DNA of 64,000 nucleotides from Ceratothoa steindachneri. Its lineage: Eukaryota > Arthropoda > Malacostraca > Isopoda > Cymothoidae. The DNA lies in assembly GCA_963969495.1 (NCBI GenBank), contig OZ018317.1:227381738-227445737 (forward strand). Direction: 5' to 3'. The notes under the pieces were generated by a model, which worked only from the letters and a program-made list of their open reading frames with translations, had not been told where the DNA came from and ran no database searches. The position numbers and the translations under genes are program-made. Below, in pieces: positions 11,312-23,455 of this stretch (position 1 is the first letter of the stretch; each line of letters opens with the position of its first letter).

Positions 11312-12656
11312 ACTTGCCGTTGAAGGGTTCTCCGCCTCTGGAGGTAATGTCCAGCCGGTGGCCTTCCGCGACATCACGACGTGCATTGAATGCTGGCGGA
11401 GCAGAATCATGGCTAGAGATTTCGGAAAAAGCGGTCGCTAAGGATTCTGCCACGGACGCGGGGTACGAGATTGCGGTCCCATTCTCCTGGAGAACGGGAA
11501 GGGGGTCCTGCGAGAACTTGCCCCAAATCCTTTTGACTCGCTTCCACACCTCAGCTAAAGGGGTTTTCCCGTTAAGTGAAGACACGTATGCCCCCCAAGA
11601 AGAGCGGCGGGCGTGTTTCGAAATATACTGGAATCTAGCCCTAACCCGACGAAAATCAGCGACAGTAAAATTATTCGGGCGGCGCTTATAGCGCATATAG
11701 GCATAACGCTTCTGTTTGAGGGCCGTCTCACACTCGGCCGACCACCATGGGAGTGGTTGGCGTGCAAAACGGCCAGACGTCCTAGGAATAGTAGTCAGGA
11801 CCACGGCGATGAGGTTGCCGGAGAACAACTCAACGGCCTCATCTACTGACCTAAACTCCTCGACTAAAATAGAGAATTCAGTCATTCCCTGAAATGCAGG
11901 CCACTGCGCCCGCACCAAGCACCACAGAAGGGGTCTCTCAGATGGCAGTTGCCCTAAAAATGACATTTGAATGAGAAAGTGATCACTACCATGAAGGTCA
12001 TCGACCATTCCCCAATCAAAATCAGGTTTTGCACCCGAAGAGCAAAAAGATAGGTCAAGGCAAGAAAATGAAGCGGTTCTCGGACAGTGATGCGTAAACT
12101 CATCCACGTTTAGGACACCCATCTCAAGCTCTTCAACCAGATCAGCATGGACTTGACCTTGCCACAATGAGGCGGAAGTCCCCCGCGTCGAAGTCAGCTG
12201 ACGGTTGAATGTACGCAGAAATGATAGTATACTTCCTATCCAGGTGCAGCTGCACAGCCACTGCCTGAAAGGAGGTATCTAAAGAGAAAGGAAGAACGGA
12301 GACATTATCCCGGGTGTAAACCGCGCATCCCCTAACCCGACCATCCTGCGGTGGTGGGGACGCAAGACCCTTATACCCCGGTAGGGCGGGCAGGGGTTAC
12401 ACGCCTAGCATGGTCTCCTGCAAAAAGATAGATAACGGGGAACGGGACGAGATGAGCCTCCCAGCTCCTCCCAGTTGGCCCGGAGTCCACGGCAATTTCA
12501 TTGAAGGAATATGCCCTCCAGGCCTAGCTCAAAGGAGACGCGGGGGCCCTCCTCGAACTGAAGACCCTCACGAAAATGGCCGTACGCTTCGTGGGGGCAG
12601 AACCCCAGACGCTGTTGGCCGGACAAAGCGCTGAAGGCGCTGTTACCTTCGATGAC
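11312..12656 (-). pseudogene. ORF2 N-terminus (APE endonuclease, start of RT region) of copy H
   Basis: Reverse-strand endonuclease and linker. The part from 12167 down to 11312 reads in one frame: endonuclease C-terminal half with DLVEELEMGVLNVDEFTHH and GSDHFLIQ, then the linker PWWSAECETALKQKRYAYM. The N-terminal half of the endonuclease (about 12560-12170) is broken by indels and substitutions. It joins to the RT at 4334 once copy B is ignored. Confidence 0.85.
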
Positions 12657-14574
12657 TTATTGGGGAAGGGTGGGCTCGCCATGCGAGTCTTTTCCTCCCT
12701 CCGCCTCGAAACCTTAGGCGGGCGTTGCGGCTTCGGAGGCGGGGGGGCCCTCTTTTCGAGGAACCACCGTCTCCGAGCCACTCACTTCACCTCTGGGCGT
12801 AAGCAAAGGAGCCGAAGCTCCTTTGTTGCTGTCCTCCTTTCGGGGGACAGCTTTAGGAACCCCCGAAGATGGCCTAGCGACCATCTTCAGGGGTGTTGCC
12901 TTCTGTGAGTCTAATGACTCGGTGGAGGCGCGTGGCCGTTTCGCTTTGCGGGAAACAATCACGCTGTGGAAAGAGGGGGAAGCCCTGATTTTAGCCGGGG
13001 CTGGCTATGAACCCTTTTGCCGCGAGCTTTACCAGGGGAGCGTCAGGGTTGGGTAGAGCCCACAGAAGGGCTTCGAATGGGCGCAGGAGCGGTACCAACC
13101 GGCACGCTTCGACTCAGTAAGCTTGTCACAGTCGAACGTGACGAAGAGTGTAGGGGTGGGTCTCGAGACCCCTCCCTGTTTTTTCATCACACGTTTTACC
13201 TTGCCCGCCCCATGGTTGGCCAGCTCTAGTGTGTTGTCCTCAATGGAGTAGTCAACGAGTTCCCTCACATAAACTACTCCTTTAACAAAGTTCATGGTAA
13301 AGTGCGGCGTCACACTCACCGGGGGACCATGAAGTGTCCGAAAAGCAATTATCTTGGCCACCTTGGAGGGATTCGCAGGATTCGCCAGGAGCTCCCGTCC
13401 AAGAAACGGGTCACCTTTGGCTCTCTACCAATTGCACTAGCTAATCCTCTCCTTTGATGGATCATGTTGCCCTTGGACAACATGCTGCAATCAGTGGAGC
13501 GAATAACGAGGAAGCGCTTGAAGCCAGTGGGCTCGAAAACGCCAGGTAACCTCTGAATGAGGGGCCTCGATGTCATCGAGGATCCGCCCAGTGCACTCTT
13601 GGTCTTAGTCAGGGGCTTCGCACACGAGAGGGTAGAGAGACCGGATGTGCCGATCTTGGCTTGTTCACCTACCAAAGTGGCAGCAGACCCATCCGTCTTC
13701 GCAGCCCCCGCGAATAAGGAGAAGAGCCCCGAGTCTTCTTTGTTTTTCTTGTCTTTTTATTCTTCTTTTTAGGAGAGGAGGACGGAGAATGAACCTGCTT
13801 CTCACCTCCACCGCCAGATGGACCGGCCTCAGCAAGGTCCCTCTCCGAAATGGAGAAGGTCCTGGTAGTCGTAGGGGCACCTGTCGGAGGAGATTCCTCC
13901 CCTCCTTGTACTGCCTCGGAGCCCTCAGCCGTTTAAGGAGGACCTTGCATTAGGTCGGATTCGGGTTTAATGCTTGGCGCCGAGCCCGGATTCCCCCCCA
14001 TGGAAGGCCCTACCGTCTACGGCTTGGGCTCCTCAAGGACCATGCGTGTCACAGGAGGAGCCTCCATTTGGCTATCCCCTCCTAAGAAATCGCAGGTCCC
14101 GTTGGCAGTATTGTCAGTAGTCATTTGTGGGGAGGCACAGGCCTTAACCCCGTCAAGGTTCAATATCTTTGCCAGCAGGTCCTTTAAGGGAAGCGACCGA
14201 AGGGGCCTGGCTTCCCTCTCCTTCCTGAGGGGGTTTGCCCTACCAAGCCACTTCGATGGGGAGCGGCTGGCTAAGGGATGCCTTCTGGCTTTCTTGGCAG
14301 TCCCCTTGAAAAGAAAAGAGGGGACTGCCGCTGGAAAAAGGGACGTGCCTGAAAGCACCTCCAGAGAAGGGGGTTAGGGGGAGTCCCCTACACTTGTAGG
14401 CAAAGGAGAGAAGTAAGCTTCCTTTCCGGTTAGAATAAAATGGAGGGTCCCCTGCGCAAGCACAGATGGGGGGGACCTCCATTTTTTTTTGCTGGCGCTG
14501 CCCGAGGGCGGCTCCGTCGCTGTTTCAGGGGAAGTTGAGGGTTGTTTTTTTTTTTGTTGTACACACATGGGCAT
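12524..14574 (-). pseudogene. ORF1 of copy H, zinc knuckles deleted
   Basis: Starts at the ATG at 14574 (MPMCVQQKKK) and ends at the TAG at 12524-12526, with several frame changes in between. The Pro/Ser-rich N-terminus, the LIQRLPGVFEP domain and the Ser/Pro-rich C-terminus are recognisable. All three zinc knuckles are missing: at about 13090 the sequence passes straight from AGWYR into the segment that lies some 385 nt further on in copy B. The deletion may have used the short shared CGC. The protein would have lost its canonical RNA-binding motif. Confidence 0.82.
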
Positions 14575-15084
14575 GGTGACCCTCTTTTTTAGACGGGACG
14601 CATTCGCGCATTACCCTCTCGCAGTAGCCCGCACTGCGAGAAGTGCTTTCAAGCCCGGCAGGGCCAAGCGCCGCCATTTAGGACCACCCCACCCTCCTGG
14701 TGGCCTGGCAGTCAATCAGCATGGCGGCTCCACCTTAGACACGGCGTAAAACAGATAGGATGTGAAGAGGAGAGGAAAAGGGATGTGAGGAAGGTATGGG
14801 TGAGGATGAAGCAGGTTGATGAAAACCAACCCCCCTAGACCGGAGCTCAGGGGTTAGGGAACATTGGCCCCTCCCTCCTCAGCCCCGATCCAACGCCGAG
14901 AACATGGTCAACATCTACCCTGTGAAATTAGAGGCTGACCAGGGAAAGTTGTGGGAGAGGTTGTATGAAAAGTGAGAAAACAAGTTTTTTGAAGGAAGGA
15001 AGAGAGGCTAAGCTGGGGCCGGACGGGCTGCTGAGTCCCGTCAGCACGGCGGCCAAGATGGCAAATCGCCGTGCCCCTAACGTG
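14575..15084 (-). other. 5' UTR of copy H
   Basis: Reverse-strand homologue of the 5' leader at 4335-4865, recognisable throughout but with many substitutions and small indels. It ends at the conserved element start near 15084. Confidence 0.8.
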
Positions 15085-15720
15085 GCTGCTCGCTGGAATA
15101 GGGAGTTCCGCCATATTCGTAAGTCCCTTAAAGATGAACTTCGTCCAGGAAGCCCGTCAGACGTGACCAACGAGGTCAATGTGGCCTGTGTGGAGAGGCT
15201 AATCCTCGAAAATCGATGACTCAAAGTCAAAGAAATCAAGCGAGACCTTGGAATATTACATGGAAGTGTTATCAACATCATCCACGACAATTTGGCCATG
15301 ACCAAGGTTTCTGCCCGTTGGGTCCCTAGAAACCTCACGCCCCATGATCGACTTCAACGTCATCAAAGTCTACAAGGCCAGAGTCACACAAGCTGCCCTG
15401 CACGAGTGTGGATTCGAGGAGCTCAACCATCCCCCCTATAGTCCAGATCGTGCCTCTAGCGACTACATTTTATTCCGCCAGCTCAAGGCTGCACTGCGTG
15501 GACGCCGGTTTGGGCACGATTTAGATGTCCAGATCGCCGTCTAGGAGTGGATTGAACAGCAGTCGGGAGATTTCTGGTTGTCGCGAATTCGAAGCATCAG
15601 GGACAAGTGGCGCAAGTGCATTGAAGTCGAGGGTTGTTATATTGAAAAATAATAAAACACTTTTCCTCATATTTCGTTTCCTTATATCCGAATTGCAAAA
15701 CTTATTGACCGCCCCTCGTA
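15085..15720 (+). pseudogene. mariner-like transposase remnant with 3' terminal repeat
   Basis: Remnant of a Tc1/mariner-superfamily transposase, the enzyme that excises and inserts DNA at TA sites. The N-terminal helix-turn-helix part (EFRHIRKSLKDE, then ARWVPRNLTP) is followed, after loss of the central catalytic region, by the C-terminal half with the hallmark HPPYSPD and by EWIEQQ...KWRKCIEVEG. A stop is present at 15541-15543. The first catalytic Asp region is absent. The 3' end at about 15695-15720 looks like a mariner terminal repeat ending in TA. The 5' end is missing; the piece is truncated where copy H begins. Confidence 0.82.
15695..15720 (-). repeat. mariner 3' terminal inverted repeat (single end)
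   Basis: Read on the minus strand this begins TACGAGGGGCGGTCAATAAG, typical in form of mariner termini, with the expected TA at the outer edge. The partner repeat is not found in the window. Confidence 0.6.
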
Positions 15721-18700
15721 TATTGGTGGCGAAGCGTCATGTTATTCATATTATTAGTAAAATACTCAACTATTGGTTATCACTTGTCTAGATTTTTAGT
15801 TTCATACCCGCAATTAAACAATCGCTACCCGTTGCACGAAAACGTTGTTTACATAAAAAAAAGGGATTTCTGAAAAAAATACAGTTATATATACAGGCTT
15901 TATTGCTGGCAACATCTGTATATTCTAGATTGTTCACAAATTTCCTATTTGCTAAGCCAAGGCCTTAAGAATTTTCCAAAGGTTACATTAATTTGAATAA
16001 GATTTGCCACCAGAAATGCTCATCACTTCAATTTTTAAGGCAATAAACGGAAATAGTTTGACAAGTTCCACGTTGTTGGTTTTTCTTAAATGAAAGAGTT
16101 TCTGGAACAATGGACCAAATTTATTTTCCAGAAACATAATTGCAAAGAGATGATAATTTTAGAATTAGGAAAGTACATGTGTGAACTGCCTTTAGTGTAA
16201 AGGTGCCTCTAAATTATTTAACTCACAAATTACATATTCTCTTGCACCAATTTATAGATGTACATTCTTATTATTACGTCTTTATTGCAATTTTATACGC
16301 CTATTTCTTATTTGATTTACTTCATCGAATTGTTATTCTCCAGGAATGAGAATTGCTGAAATGAGAACAGTAATCTTAAGGGATTAAAGGATTTAAAAAG
16401 TTCCTAACACAGATAAGACATTTAATCAGGTTAATCTGAGGAGATGGAGAGATATTGGAAGATAAATGGTTAAGTAGTAAAGCAAAATCTTTTCGAACAA
16501 AAAACGAGCAGAACGCAATTCCCTTCAACTTAAAAGAGTGTGCTCAGAAATGAATTTTATTATTTTCTAGTTGTGACAAAAGTCAAAGACAGGTCTGTGC
16601 ATGAAATGCTCTTCTTTACATTAATAATGATTTGCATGTATGTACAGTTTTTCTAAAAAAGTTATCTAGCCATATTCCTTGATATATATTACATAATAAT
16701 GTTAGTTGTATGTTTTTCATTTGTGATGATTGATGAATATATTCATTAATTATTTCTAGCCTTATGTTGAAAGAATAGGTTGTCTACTCTAACTCAAACT
16801 TCACTTTAAATTTTACCTATTAATTATCTCAGTCGATATATATTCCATAATAAACCAATATTAAAACTATATATGTAAATGATATCATCTTCGTAGCGAA
16901 TCATATAATCTCCTTATCGATATTCCATTAACGTCTAATCATATATATTATGCTGATTTAAAATACACTTTTGGAAAAATTTGTCCACGTTTTTTGTGGA
17001 CCTAATTTGTTTAACGGACAGCTTTTAGGAGTATTTAATAAATGGCTCCAAGCTATTTCTTTTTAGTGAATCGGATGAAATTTCTGGGAATTTCTCTTCT
17101 TATTCCATTAAGGATCTAATCATCTACGCTAGAACAGTTAAGAAAAAACCTATGGAATTTTTTAGGCTGAAAAACTATTTGTGGATTTAATTACAGCATT
17201 AATAAGACTTCAAGTCGTAGTTTGGGCGGTTTTCTTTGCCAAAGGTAACGTATTGGGATTATTCTCTTGCGAGTTTCTACTTGAAACCATTATGTAAGTC
17301 AAAGTGATTGTATTGATTCTTGTTTCTCTTAGTCGATATGAGCTGAGTCATTTATATTATGTTATTCAGGTTAAATTGTGATAAGGTTTGGAAGACTTAA
17401 TACGCTATGATGGTTGAGGACAGTTAGGCATGGCAGTTGCCGCATACGCTGCTGAGTCAGGAGGCACTAGGGGCTAATCCTCATTGGGGAAAGATATATC
17501 CTATTGCATGTTTCATTACTCCAACCAGCGATTATATGATATATATATATATCTGATTTTGTTAAGAGTTTATATATGTTTCTTTTATATATGAAATTTA
17601 TCATTAAATATATCACTATTGAAATCCATTCTTGTGTTTAGTGCAATTATGAAAGTTTACTATTTTATACCAACAGTATATGCATTTATAAGTTATCAAA
17701 TTACACTCATTAATATATATAATTTCAATTCACTTTAAAAACTCCAATAAGGCTACATACTTCTCATGTATGTACTTAATGCGTGGTTTCTTCCAGTCGA
17801 AAGCAAGACAGTACCAACTTCATGAACTTGTTGTTAAATTCTTTTGGGCTTTTAATCCTGATGCTTTAATGACATTTGTATTTCCCATTCATGTTCTAAT
17901 CTAGGGCGCAAAACTGTCAGAATGGATCCAAATCTATTTTTTGCTGTTTATTAATAAAGTGATTATTAAAATCAAAGTGGTTTGCTGCACTTCAAAAGAG
18001 GTTTGGAAAACAATCTTCCACTTCGGAAGCTTTTTAGGAGTGAAAGAATGATGAATTTGCTTTATTTCTTTATTGAACTCCTATTAATACTTGAATGAAT
18101 ACGATATGAATTCATTCAGTGAGAAGGTTTTCTTATATTCTATCGTGTTTAATGTAGTAAAAGCTTCCCTTTTATATAATGCTGAACGGGCAAAGAAATT
18201 GAAGTGGAAGTCACTTTTCTGAAGGATAAGACTTATTCCTGAATGGATATGAAAAGATCCAAGGGTTTATTGCAGGAATATGGGATAAGATTTGAGGATG
18301 AAAACAAATGCGTTCCTCAGAAAATCTAAAAAAGAGGGAAAACGAAGGGGATTTGAAAGTCTTAGTTCTTTTGGCACAGCGCCTTAGACGACTTGCAGAG
18401 CTTGCTGGACATTTTGTATAATCAAGAGAGATGAAGAAGGGAGTTGAAATCATGGTTTTCTTAAATAATTCCATGCCTATTCTCTTCGTCATAATACCGT
18501 TTAAGAGATACTGTCCATGAATTTGTGGGGATAAATATTTCTTGTTTTTTTCTTTTTATCATTCCTAACATATTCCTTACTCTTTTCTTTTGCACTTCGA
18601 GGCTTAGTCTCAATGGAGCAGACCGAGTTCAATATATTTCATGACCAGCTTCAAAGCGATGAAGGTAATCTCGGATGTAAAAGCGTTTTTTAATTATAAA

Positions 18701-20453
18701 TTTAAGCTGAAATATAAAAAAATATTGGTTAAATTCCAACTTTAGAAAAAATAAAAAATATTTAATTACACATTATTTAGTAAAATGCTGAGTAATTAAA
18801 ATATATTAACAAAATAAATAAAGATATTTGCAAAATATTCATTATTATCATGCATATTTTTGATTAACATGATCAATTCTAAGAGGTTTGATTAAATATT
18901 TAAATATATCAATCATTCGGGCTGCTTTATAATTTTTAAACGAGAAACAATGTTTGAGATCAATAATTACAGTATTTACTCTTTTTCGTAATACTCTTCA
19001 ATTCTTTCTATTATGCTGATGATAATATTTAGAAATTAAGTACAGGAAGATGAATTGAAAACACTCAAACTTTGTAAAACTTTGGCCTCCTGCCTATCTC
19101 TTTGCGTTTTCACTCCCCCCATTAGTTTAGTGGTGAAATAAAGGCATGTTTGGTTCAAGGCTTGCTATCCAAGAGAGTTGCTTATGATATATTATTTCAA
19201 TATTATCATCAACTCCTTTTTTTCATCCTTAAATTGGTCCTAGATCTTTGGTAAAATTTTTCTTGGAATGCAATTTAAACCATTAATTCCTCAGAGAGTA
19301 TTATATTTTTTAGTTTTATTTACTTTTATAATAATTAAAAGCAATTTATCTCTAAATATTATAAAATGAGATAAATAAAACGGGAGGGGGCCATATTATT
19401 AGAGGAAAAAAGTACACGGAGAAGAAATAAACCGAAACAGGGGAGAAAATAAGTTAAAGGTGCAAATCCATCATTAGCAAAGATGGTCCATCTATGTTCT
19501 CAGGGAGCTTAGTATTTGACTCAGGAAGGAAGTTTGATATCTCTATTTTTATTCTCCGAAGGTTGGCGCCGCTTAGCTCACAAAGAATAGATCAAACCAG
19601 TTCCCTATTTTAAGTACAAAATGGGCTTATTCTTTTCTTTTTTCTCGTACGGGAATAGTTCCTGACTTGCTTACCAAGTCGTAATTTTCTAAAATGAAAC
19701 AAGAAATTTCACCCCCGAGAATCTACTTTCGTTCAAGGCAATGTTTCTATTAACACAATATTGTAAAGCTTTTTGAGTCAATTATACACTCATGCTTATA
19801 TAATATTTTGCAAGGAAAATAGAATCCCTAACAGTCATTCCAAATTTTAATTGGGTAAAGTTTGTTGCTTTTTTTTCATTTTTGAACATTTTTATACAAC
19901 TCAAACTATATAGAATTTATTTTATAAGAGTAAGGTAATCTTAATTCAATTAAATATATTCCCCTTCATGAGTAATTTGAGAAATATATTCCAGAATGAG
20001 GAATTTAAAAAAATATATCAAATGATTGCCTATCATATTTATAATTCTAACCAAAGATTTCATTCATGTTTGTACTTTTCATCTCTTTCACGAATAAATT
20101 TTAGCATTTGTCCAAGAGCGATGAGTTGTCTTAATTAAATAAAATCACATAATTACTGGTCAAGTTTTAAGGATGAAAAGGTTTTTAAATTCATTAAAAG
20201 TAGTAGTATACTCTGTCAGATTTGAGAATATACGTAAGATCAAATCAGGAAATTTCGGCCACTTTCGTATGATGCGTTATCAGCGAAGGAGGCAAGACTC
20301 GTAAGGTAGGTCGGTGCACTCAAAATTTGAATAAGTAATTTGGAAACTGAATACTGACGGTATTTCCCTGAAATGTTCGTTGGTCCTGGCCACCAAAATA
20401 AGTGTCAATCCTGGTCCATTCCTAATTAAATTACCACGCTCCTTTTTATAAAC
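15721..20453. other. AT-rich DNA without recognisable gene
   Basis: About 4.7 kb of AT-rich sequence. Stop codons are dense in all frames. The longest open frame (18211-18492, minus) has no motif and no supporting context. A short (TA)n lies at about 17549-17566. I see no exon-like structure, RNA gene or transposon protein. Confidence 0.6.
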
Positions 20454-20465
20454 TCTCTTTTTATC
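20454..20465. repeat. 12-bp target-site duplication, left of copy D
   Basis: TCTCTTTTTATC, identical to 27410-27421 after the A tail of copy D. Confidence 0.93.
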
Positions 20466-20995
20466 CCCCGTAAGGGGCGCGGCGATTTGCCATCCTGGCC
20501 GCCGTGCTGACAGGATCCAGCGCTCCGTCCGGCCCCAGCTTAGCCTCTCTTCCTTCCTTCAGATAGCCTGTATTCCTATCCTACCTCGTCGCTTTTCATA
20601 CAACCTCTCCCACAACATTCTCTGGTCAGCCTCTAATTTCACAGGGTAGAAGCTGACCTTCTTCTCAGCCAATCGTCCCGGATCGGGGCTGAGGGGGGAG
20701 GGGACAATGTCCCCTAACCCCTGAGCTCCGGTCTGGGGTGGTTGGCTTTTAACAACCTGCTTCATCCCCACCCATACCTTCCTCACATCCCTTTTCCTCT
20801 CGTCTTCAAAATCTATCCGTTTTAAGCCGTGTTCAAGGTGGAGCCGCCATGCCGAAGGACTGCCAGGCCACCAGGCGGGAGGGGTGGTCCCAAATGGCGG
20901 CGCCTGGCTCTGCCGGGCTTGTAAGCACCTCTCGCAGTGCGGGCTACTGTGAGGGGTGATGAGCTATTGCGTCCCGTGGCAAAAATAGGGTCACC

Positions 20996-23455
20996 ATGCC
21001 AATAGATGAACAACAAAAAAAAAAAACCCAAACCCCTTTAACTCCCCCTTGCTCATCGACGGAGCCGCCCTTGGGCAGCTCCACCGAAAAAATGGAGGTC
21101 CCCCCCCCTGTGCTTGCACAGGGGACCCTCCATATTTCTCTAACCGGAGAGGAGGCTTACTCCTCTCCTTCGCCTACGGGTGCAGGGGACTCCCCCTCAC
21201 CCCCTTCTCTGGAGGTGCTTTCGGGCACCTCCCTTTTCCCAGCGGCAGTCCCATCTTTTCTTTTCAAGGGGACTGCCAAGAAAGCCAGCAGGCAGCCCTT
21301 AGCCAGCCACTTCCCATCAAAGCGGCTCGGTAGGGCAAACCCCCTTAGGGGGGAGAGGGAAGCCAGGCCCCTTCGGTCGCTTCCCTCAAAAGACCTGCTG
21401 GCAAGAATTTTAAACCTTGCCGGGGTCAAGGCCTGTGCCTCCCCATACAAGACTGGTGACACTGCCAAGGGGACCTGCGATGTCCTGGGAGGGGATGGCC
21501 AATTGGAGGCCCCTCCTGTGATAGACATGGTCCTTGAGGAGACCCAGCCCCAGACGGTAGGGCCTTCCATGGGGGGGAATTCGGGCTCGGCGCCAAGCAC
21601 CGAACCCGAATCCGCCCTAATACAAGGTCCTCCTCAAATGGCTGAGGGCTCCGAGGCAGTAGAAGGAGGTGAGGGATCTCCTCCGACAGGTGCCCCTACG
21701 ACAACCAGGACCTTCTCCATTTCGGAGAGGGACCTGGCTGAGGCTGGTCCATCTGGCTTGGGGACATCTGCCGGCGGAGGTGAAAAGCGGGTTCATTCCC
21801 CGCCCTCCTCTCCGAAAAAGAAAAAGACTAAAAAGACTAAAAAGACCAAAAAGACTCGGGGCTTCTCTCCATCCGCGGGGGCTGCGGGGACGGATGGGTC
21901 TGCTACCACTCTGGCAAGCGACCAAGCCAAAATCGGCACATCCGCCCCCTCTGCCCCCCCGGTTGCGGAGCCCCTGACAAAGAAGACTACTACCAAGAGT
22001 GCACAAGGCGGAGCCTCGATGACATCGGGGCACCTGATTCAGAGGTTACCTGGCGTTTTCGAGCCCGTTGGCTTCAAACGCTTCCTCGTTATTCGCTCCA
22101 CTGATGGCACCATGTTATCCAAGGGCAACATGATCCATCAGAGGAGAGGATTAGCTAGTGCAATTGGTAGAGAGCCGAAGGTAACCCGTTTCTCGGACGG
22201 GAGCCTTCTGGCGAATGCGGCGAATCCCGCCGAGGCGGCCAGGATTAGTGCTCTTCGGACACTTCATGGCACCCCGGTGAGTGTGACGCCGCACTCTACC
22301 ATGAACTTTGTGAAAGGAGTAGTTTATGCGAGGGAACTCGTTGACTACTCCATTGAAGACATCACCTTAGAGCTGGCCGACCATGGGGCGGTCAAGGTCG
22401 AACGTGTGATGAGAAAACAGGGAGGGGCCTCGAGACCCACCCCTACACTCTTCGTCACGTTCGACTGTGACAAGCTCCCTGAGTCGGTGCGTGCCGGTTG
22501 GTACCGCTACCACGTGAAGGCATTCGTGCCACTGCCGCGGCCGTGCTATTACTGTCACCGCTTCGGCCATACGAATCGCTCATGTAGACGTGCAAAGTCG
22601 GGGTCCCCCGAAGTCTGTGTAAATTGCTCCAAGGTCGCACACGATAAGTCTAAATTGTGTGTGGCCAAGTGTGTCAATTGCGGAGAGCCGCACCCTGCTT
22701 CTTCGAAGCAATGTGGTGCATATCTCCTTGAGAAAGAAATCCTGGCCGTTCAGGCCCAGGATCGACTCTCATTCCGCGAGGCAAAGGTCTTGGTCCTGGC
22801 GCGCCCGGCTCTGCCTGGGACGTCATATGCCTCAATAGTTAGGAAGGCACCCTCTGCTCCCGGCCCATCCAGGCCAACGAGCACGGTTGTTTCCGCGCCC
22901 ATTCGGAGCCCTTCTGCGGGCTCTACCCAACCCGGGCGCTCCCCTGGTAAAGCTGGCGGCAAAAAGGGCTCATACCCTGCCCCGGCTAAAACCAGGGCTC
23001 CCCCCTCTTCCCCCAGCGTGACCGTTTCCCGTAAGGCGAAACGGCCACGCGCCTCCACCGAGTCGTTAGACTCACAGGAGGCAACACCCCTGAAGATGGT
23101 CGCTAGGCCATCTTCCGGGGTTCCTAAAGCTGTCCCCCGAAAGGAGGACAGCAACAAAGGAGCTTCGGCTCCTTCGCCCACGTCCCGAGGTGGAGCGAGT
23201 GGCTCGGAGACGGTGGTTCCTCGAAAAGAGGGCCCCCCGCCTCCGAAGCCGCAACGCCCGCCTAAGGTTTCGAGGCGGAGGGAGGAAAAGACTCGCATGG
23301 CGAGCCCAACCTCCCCCAATAAGTCCTCGAAGGCGACAGCGCCTTCAGCGCTTTGTCTGGCCAACAGCGCCCGGGGTTCTGCCCCCGGGAAGCGTACGGC
23401 CATTCCCGTGAGGGTCTTCAATTCGAGGAGGGCCCCCGCGTCTCCTCCGAGCTAG
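20996..23455 (+). CDS. ORF1 gag-like RNA-binding protein, intact (copy D)
   Basis: Open frame of 819 codons from ATG (context TCACCATGC) to TAG. Such ORF1 proteins coat element RNA and carry it to the nucleus. The N-terminal 280 residues are Pro/Ser/Gly-rich, followed by a Lys/Thr repeat (KKKKTKKTKKTKKTRG) that may act as a nuclear localisation signal (inference). A conserved domain starts near LIQRLPGVFEP. Three zinc knuckles follow: CYYCHRFGHTNRSC (from residue 517), CVNCSKVAHDKSKLC (from 541) and CVNCGEPHPASSKQC (from 559). The C-terminal 230 residues are Ser/Pro/Arg-rich. The last 133 nt overlap ORF2 in another frame. Confidence 0.9.
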   Translation: MPIDEQQKKKTQTPLTPPCSSTEPPLGSSTEKMEVPPPVLAQGTLHISLTGEEAYSSPSPTGAGDSPSPPSLEVLSGTSLFPAAVPSFLFKGTAKKASRQPLASHFPSKRLGRANPLRGEREARPLRSLPSKDLLARILNLAGVKACASPYKTGDTAKGTCDVLGGDGQLEAPPVIDMVLEETQPQTVGPSMGGNSGSAPSTEPESALIQGPPQMAEGSEAVEGGEGSPPTGAPTTTRTFSISERDLAEAGPSGLGTSAGGGEKRVHSPPSSPKKKKTKKTKKTKKTRGFSPSAGAAGTDGSATTLASDQAKIGTSAPSAPPVAEPLTKKTTTKSAQGGASMTSGHLIQRLPGVFEPVGFKRFLVIRSTDGTMLSKGNMIHQRRGLASAIGREPKVTRFSDGSLLANAANPAEAARISALRTLHGTPVSVTPHSTMNFVKGVVYARELVDYSIEDITLELADHGAVKVERVMRKQGGASRPTPTLFVTFDCDKLPESVRAGWYRYHVKAFVPLPRPCYYCHRFGHTNRSCRRAKSGSPEVCVNCSKVAHDKSKLCVAKCVNCGEPHPASSKQCGAYLLEKEILAVQAQDRLSFREAKVLVLARPALPGTSYASIVRKAPSAPGPSRPTSTVVSAPIRSPSAGSTQPGRSPGKAGGKKGSYPAPAKTRAPPSSPSVTVSRKAKRPRASTESLDSQEATPLKMVARPSSGVPKAVPRKEDSNKGASAPSPTSRGGASGSETVVPRKEGPPPPKPQRPPKVSRRREEKTRMASPTSPNKSSKATAPSALCLANSARGSAPGKRTAIPVRVFNSRRAPASPPS

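Larger units (their letters stand above)
11299..15084 (-). mobile_element. family 1 copy H, 5' half
   Basis: Continuation of the reverse-strand copy interrupted by B. Reading leftward from 15084 it holds the 5' UTR, ORF1, the ORF2 endonuclease and the start of the RT region. The right edge, CGCCGTGCCCCTAACG, matches the reverse complement of the family's CCCCGTAAGGGGCG start with a few substitutions, so H was full length at its 5' end. It abuts a mariner remnant at 15085. It is heavily mutated. Confidence 0.88.

Noticed and set aside
18211..18492. 93-codon minus-strand open frame in AT-rich DNA
   Set aside because: No motif, repeat relationship or neighbouring signal. Chance open frames of this length are expected here.
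22750..23421. 223-codon open frame antisense to ORF1, also at 6619-7290, 42547-43218 and 51650-52321
   Set aside because: It is conserved only because the copies themselves are nearly identical. It lies opposite the low-complexity Ser/Pro/Arg-rich ORF1 tail, where GC-rich codons keep the antisense open. It has no domain and no start context.
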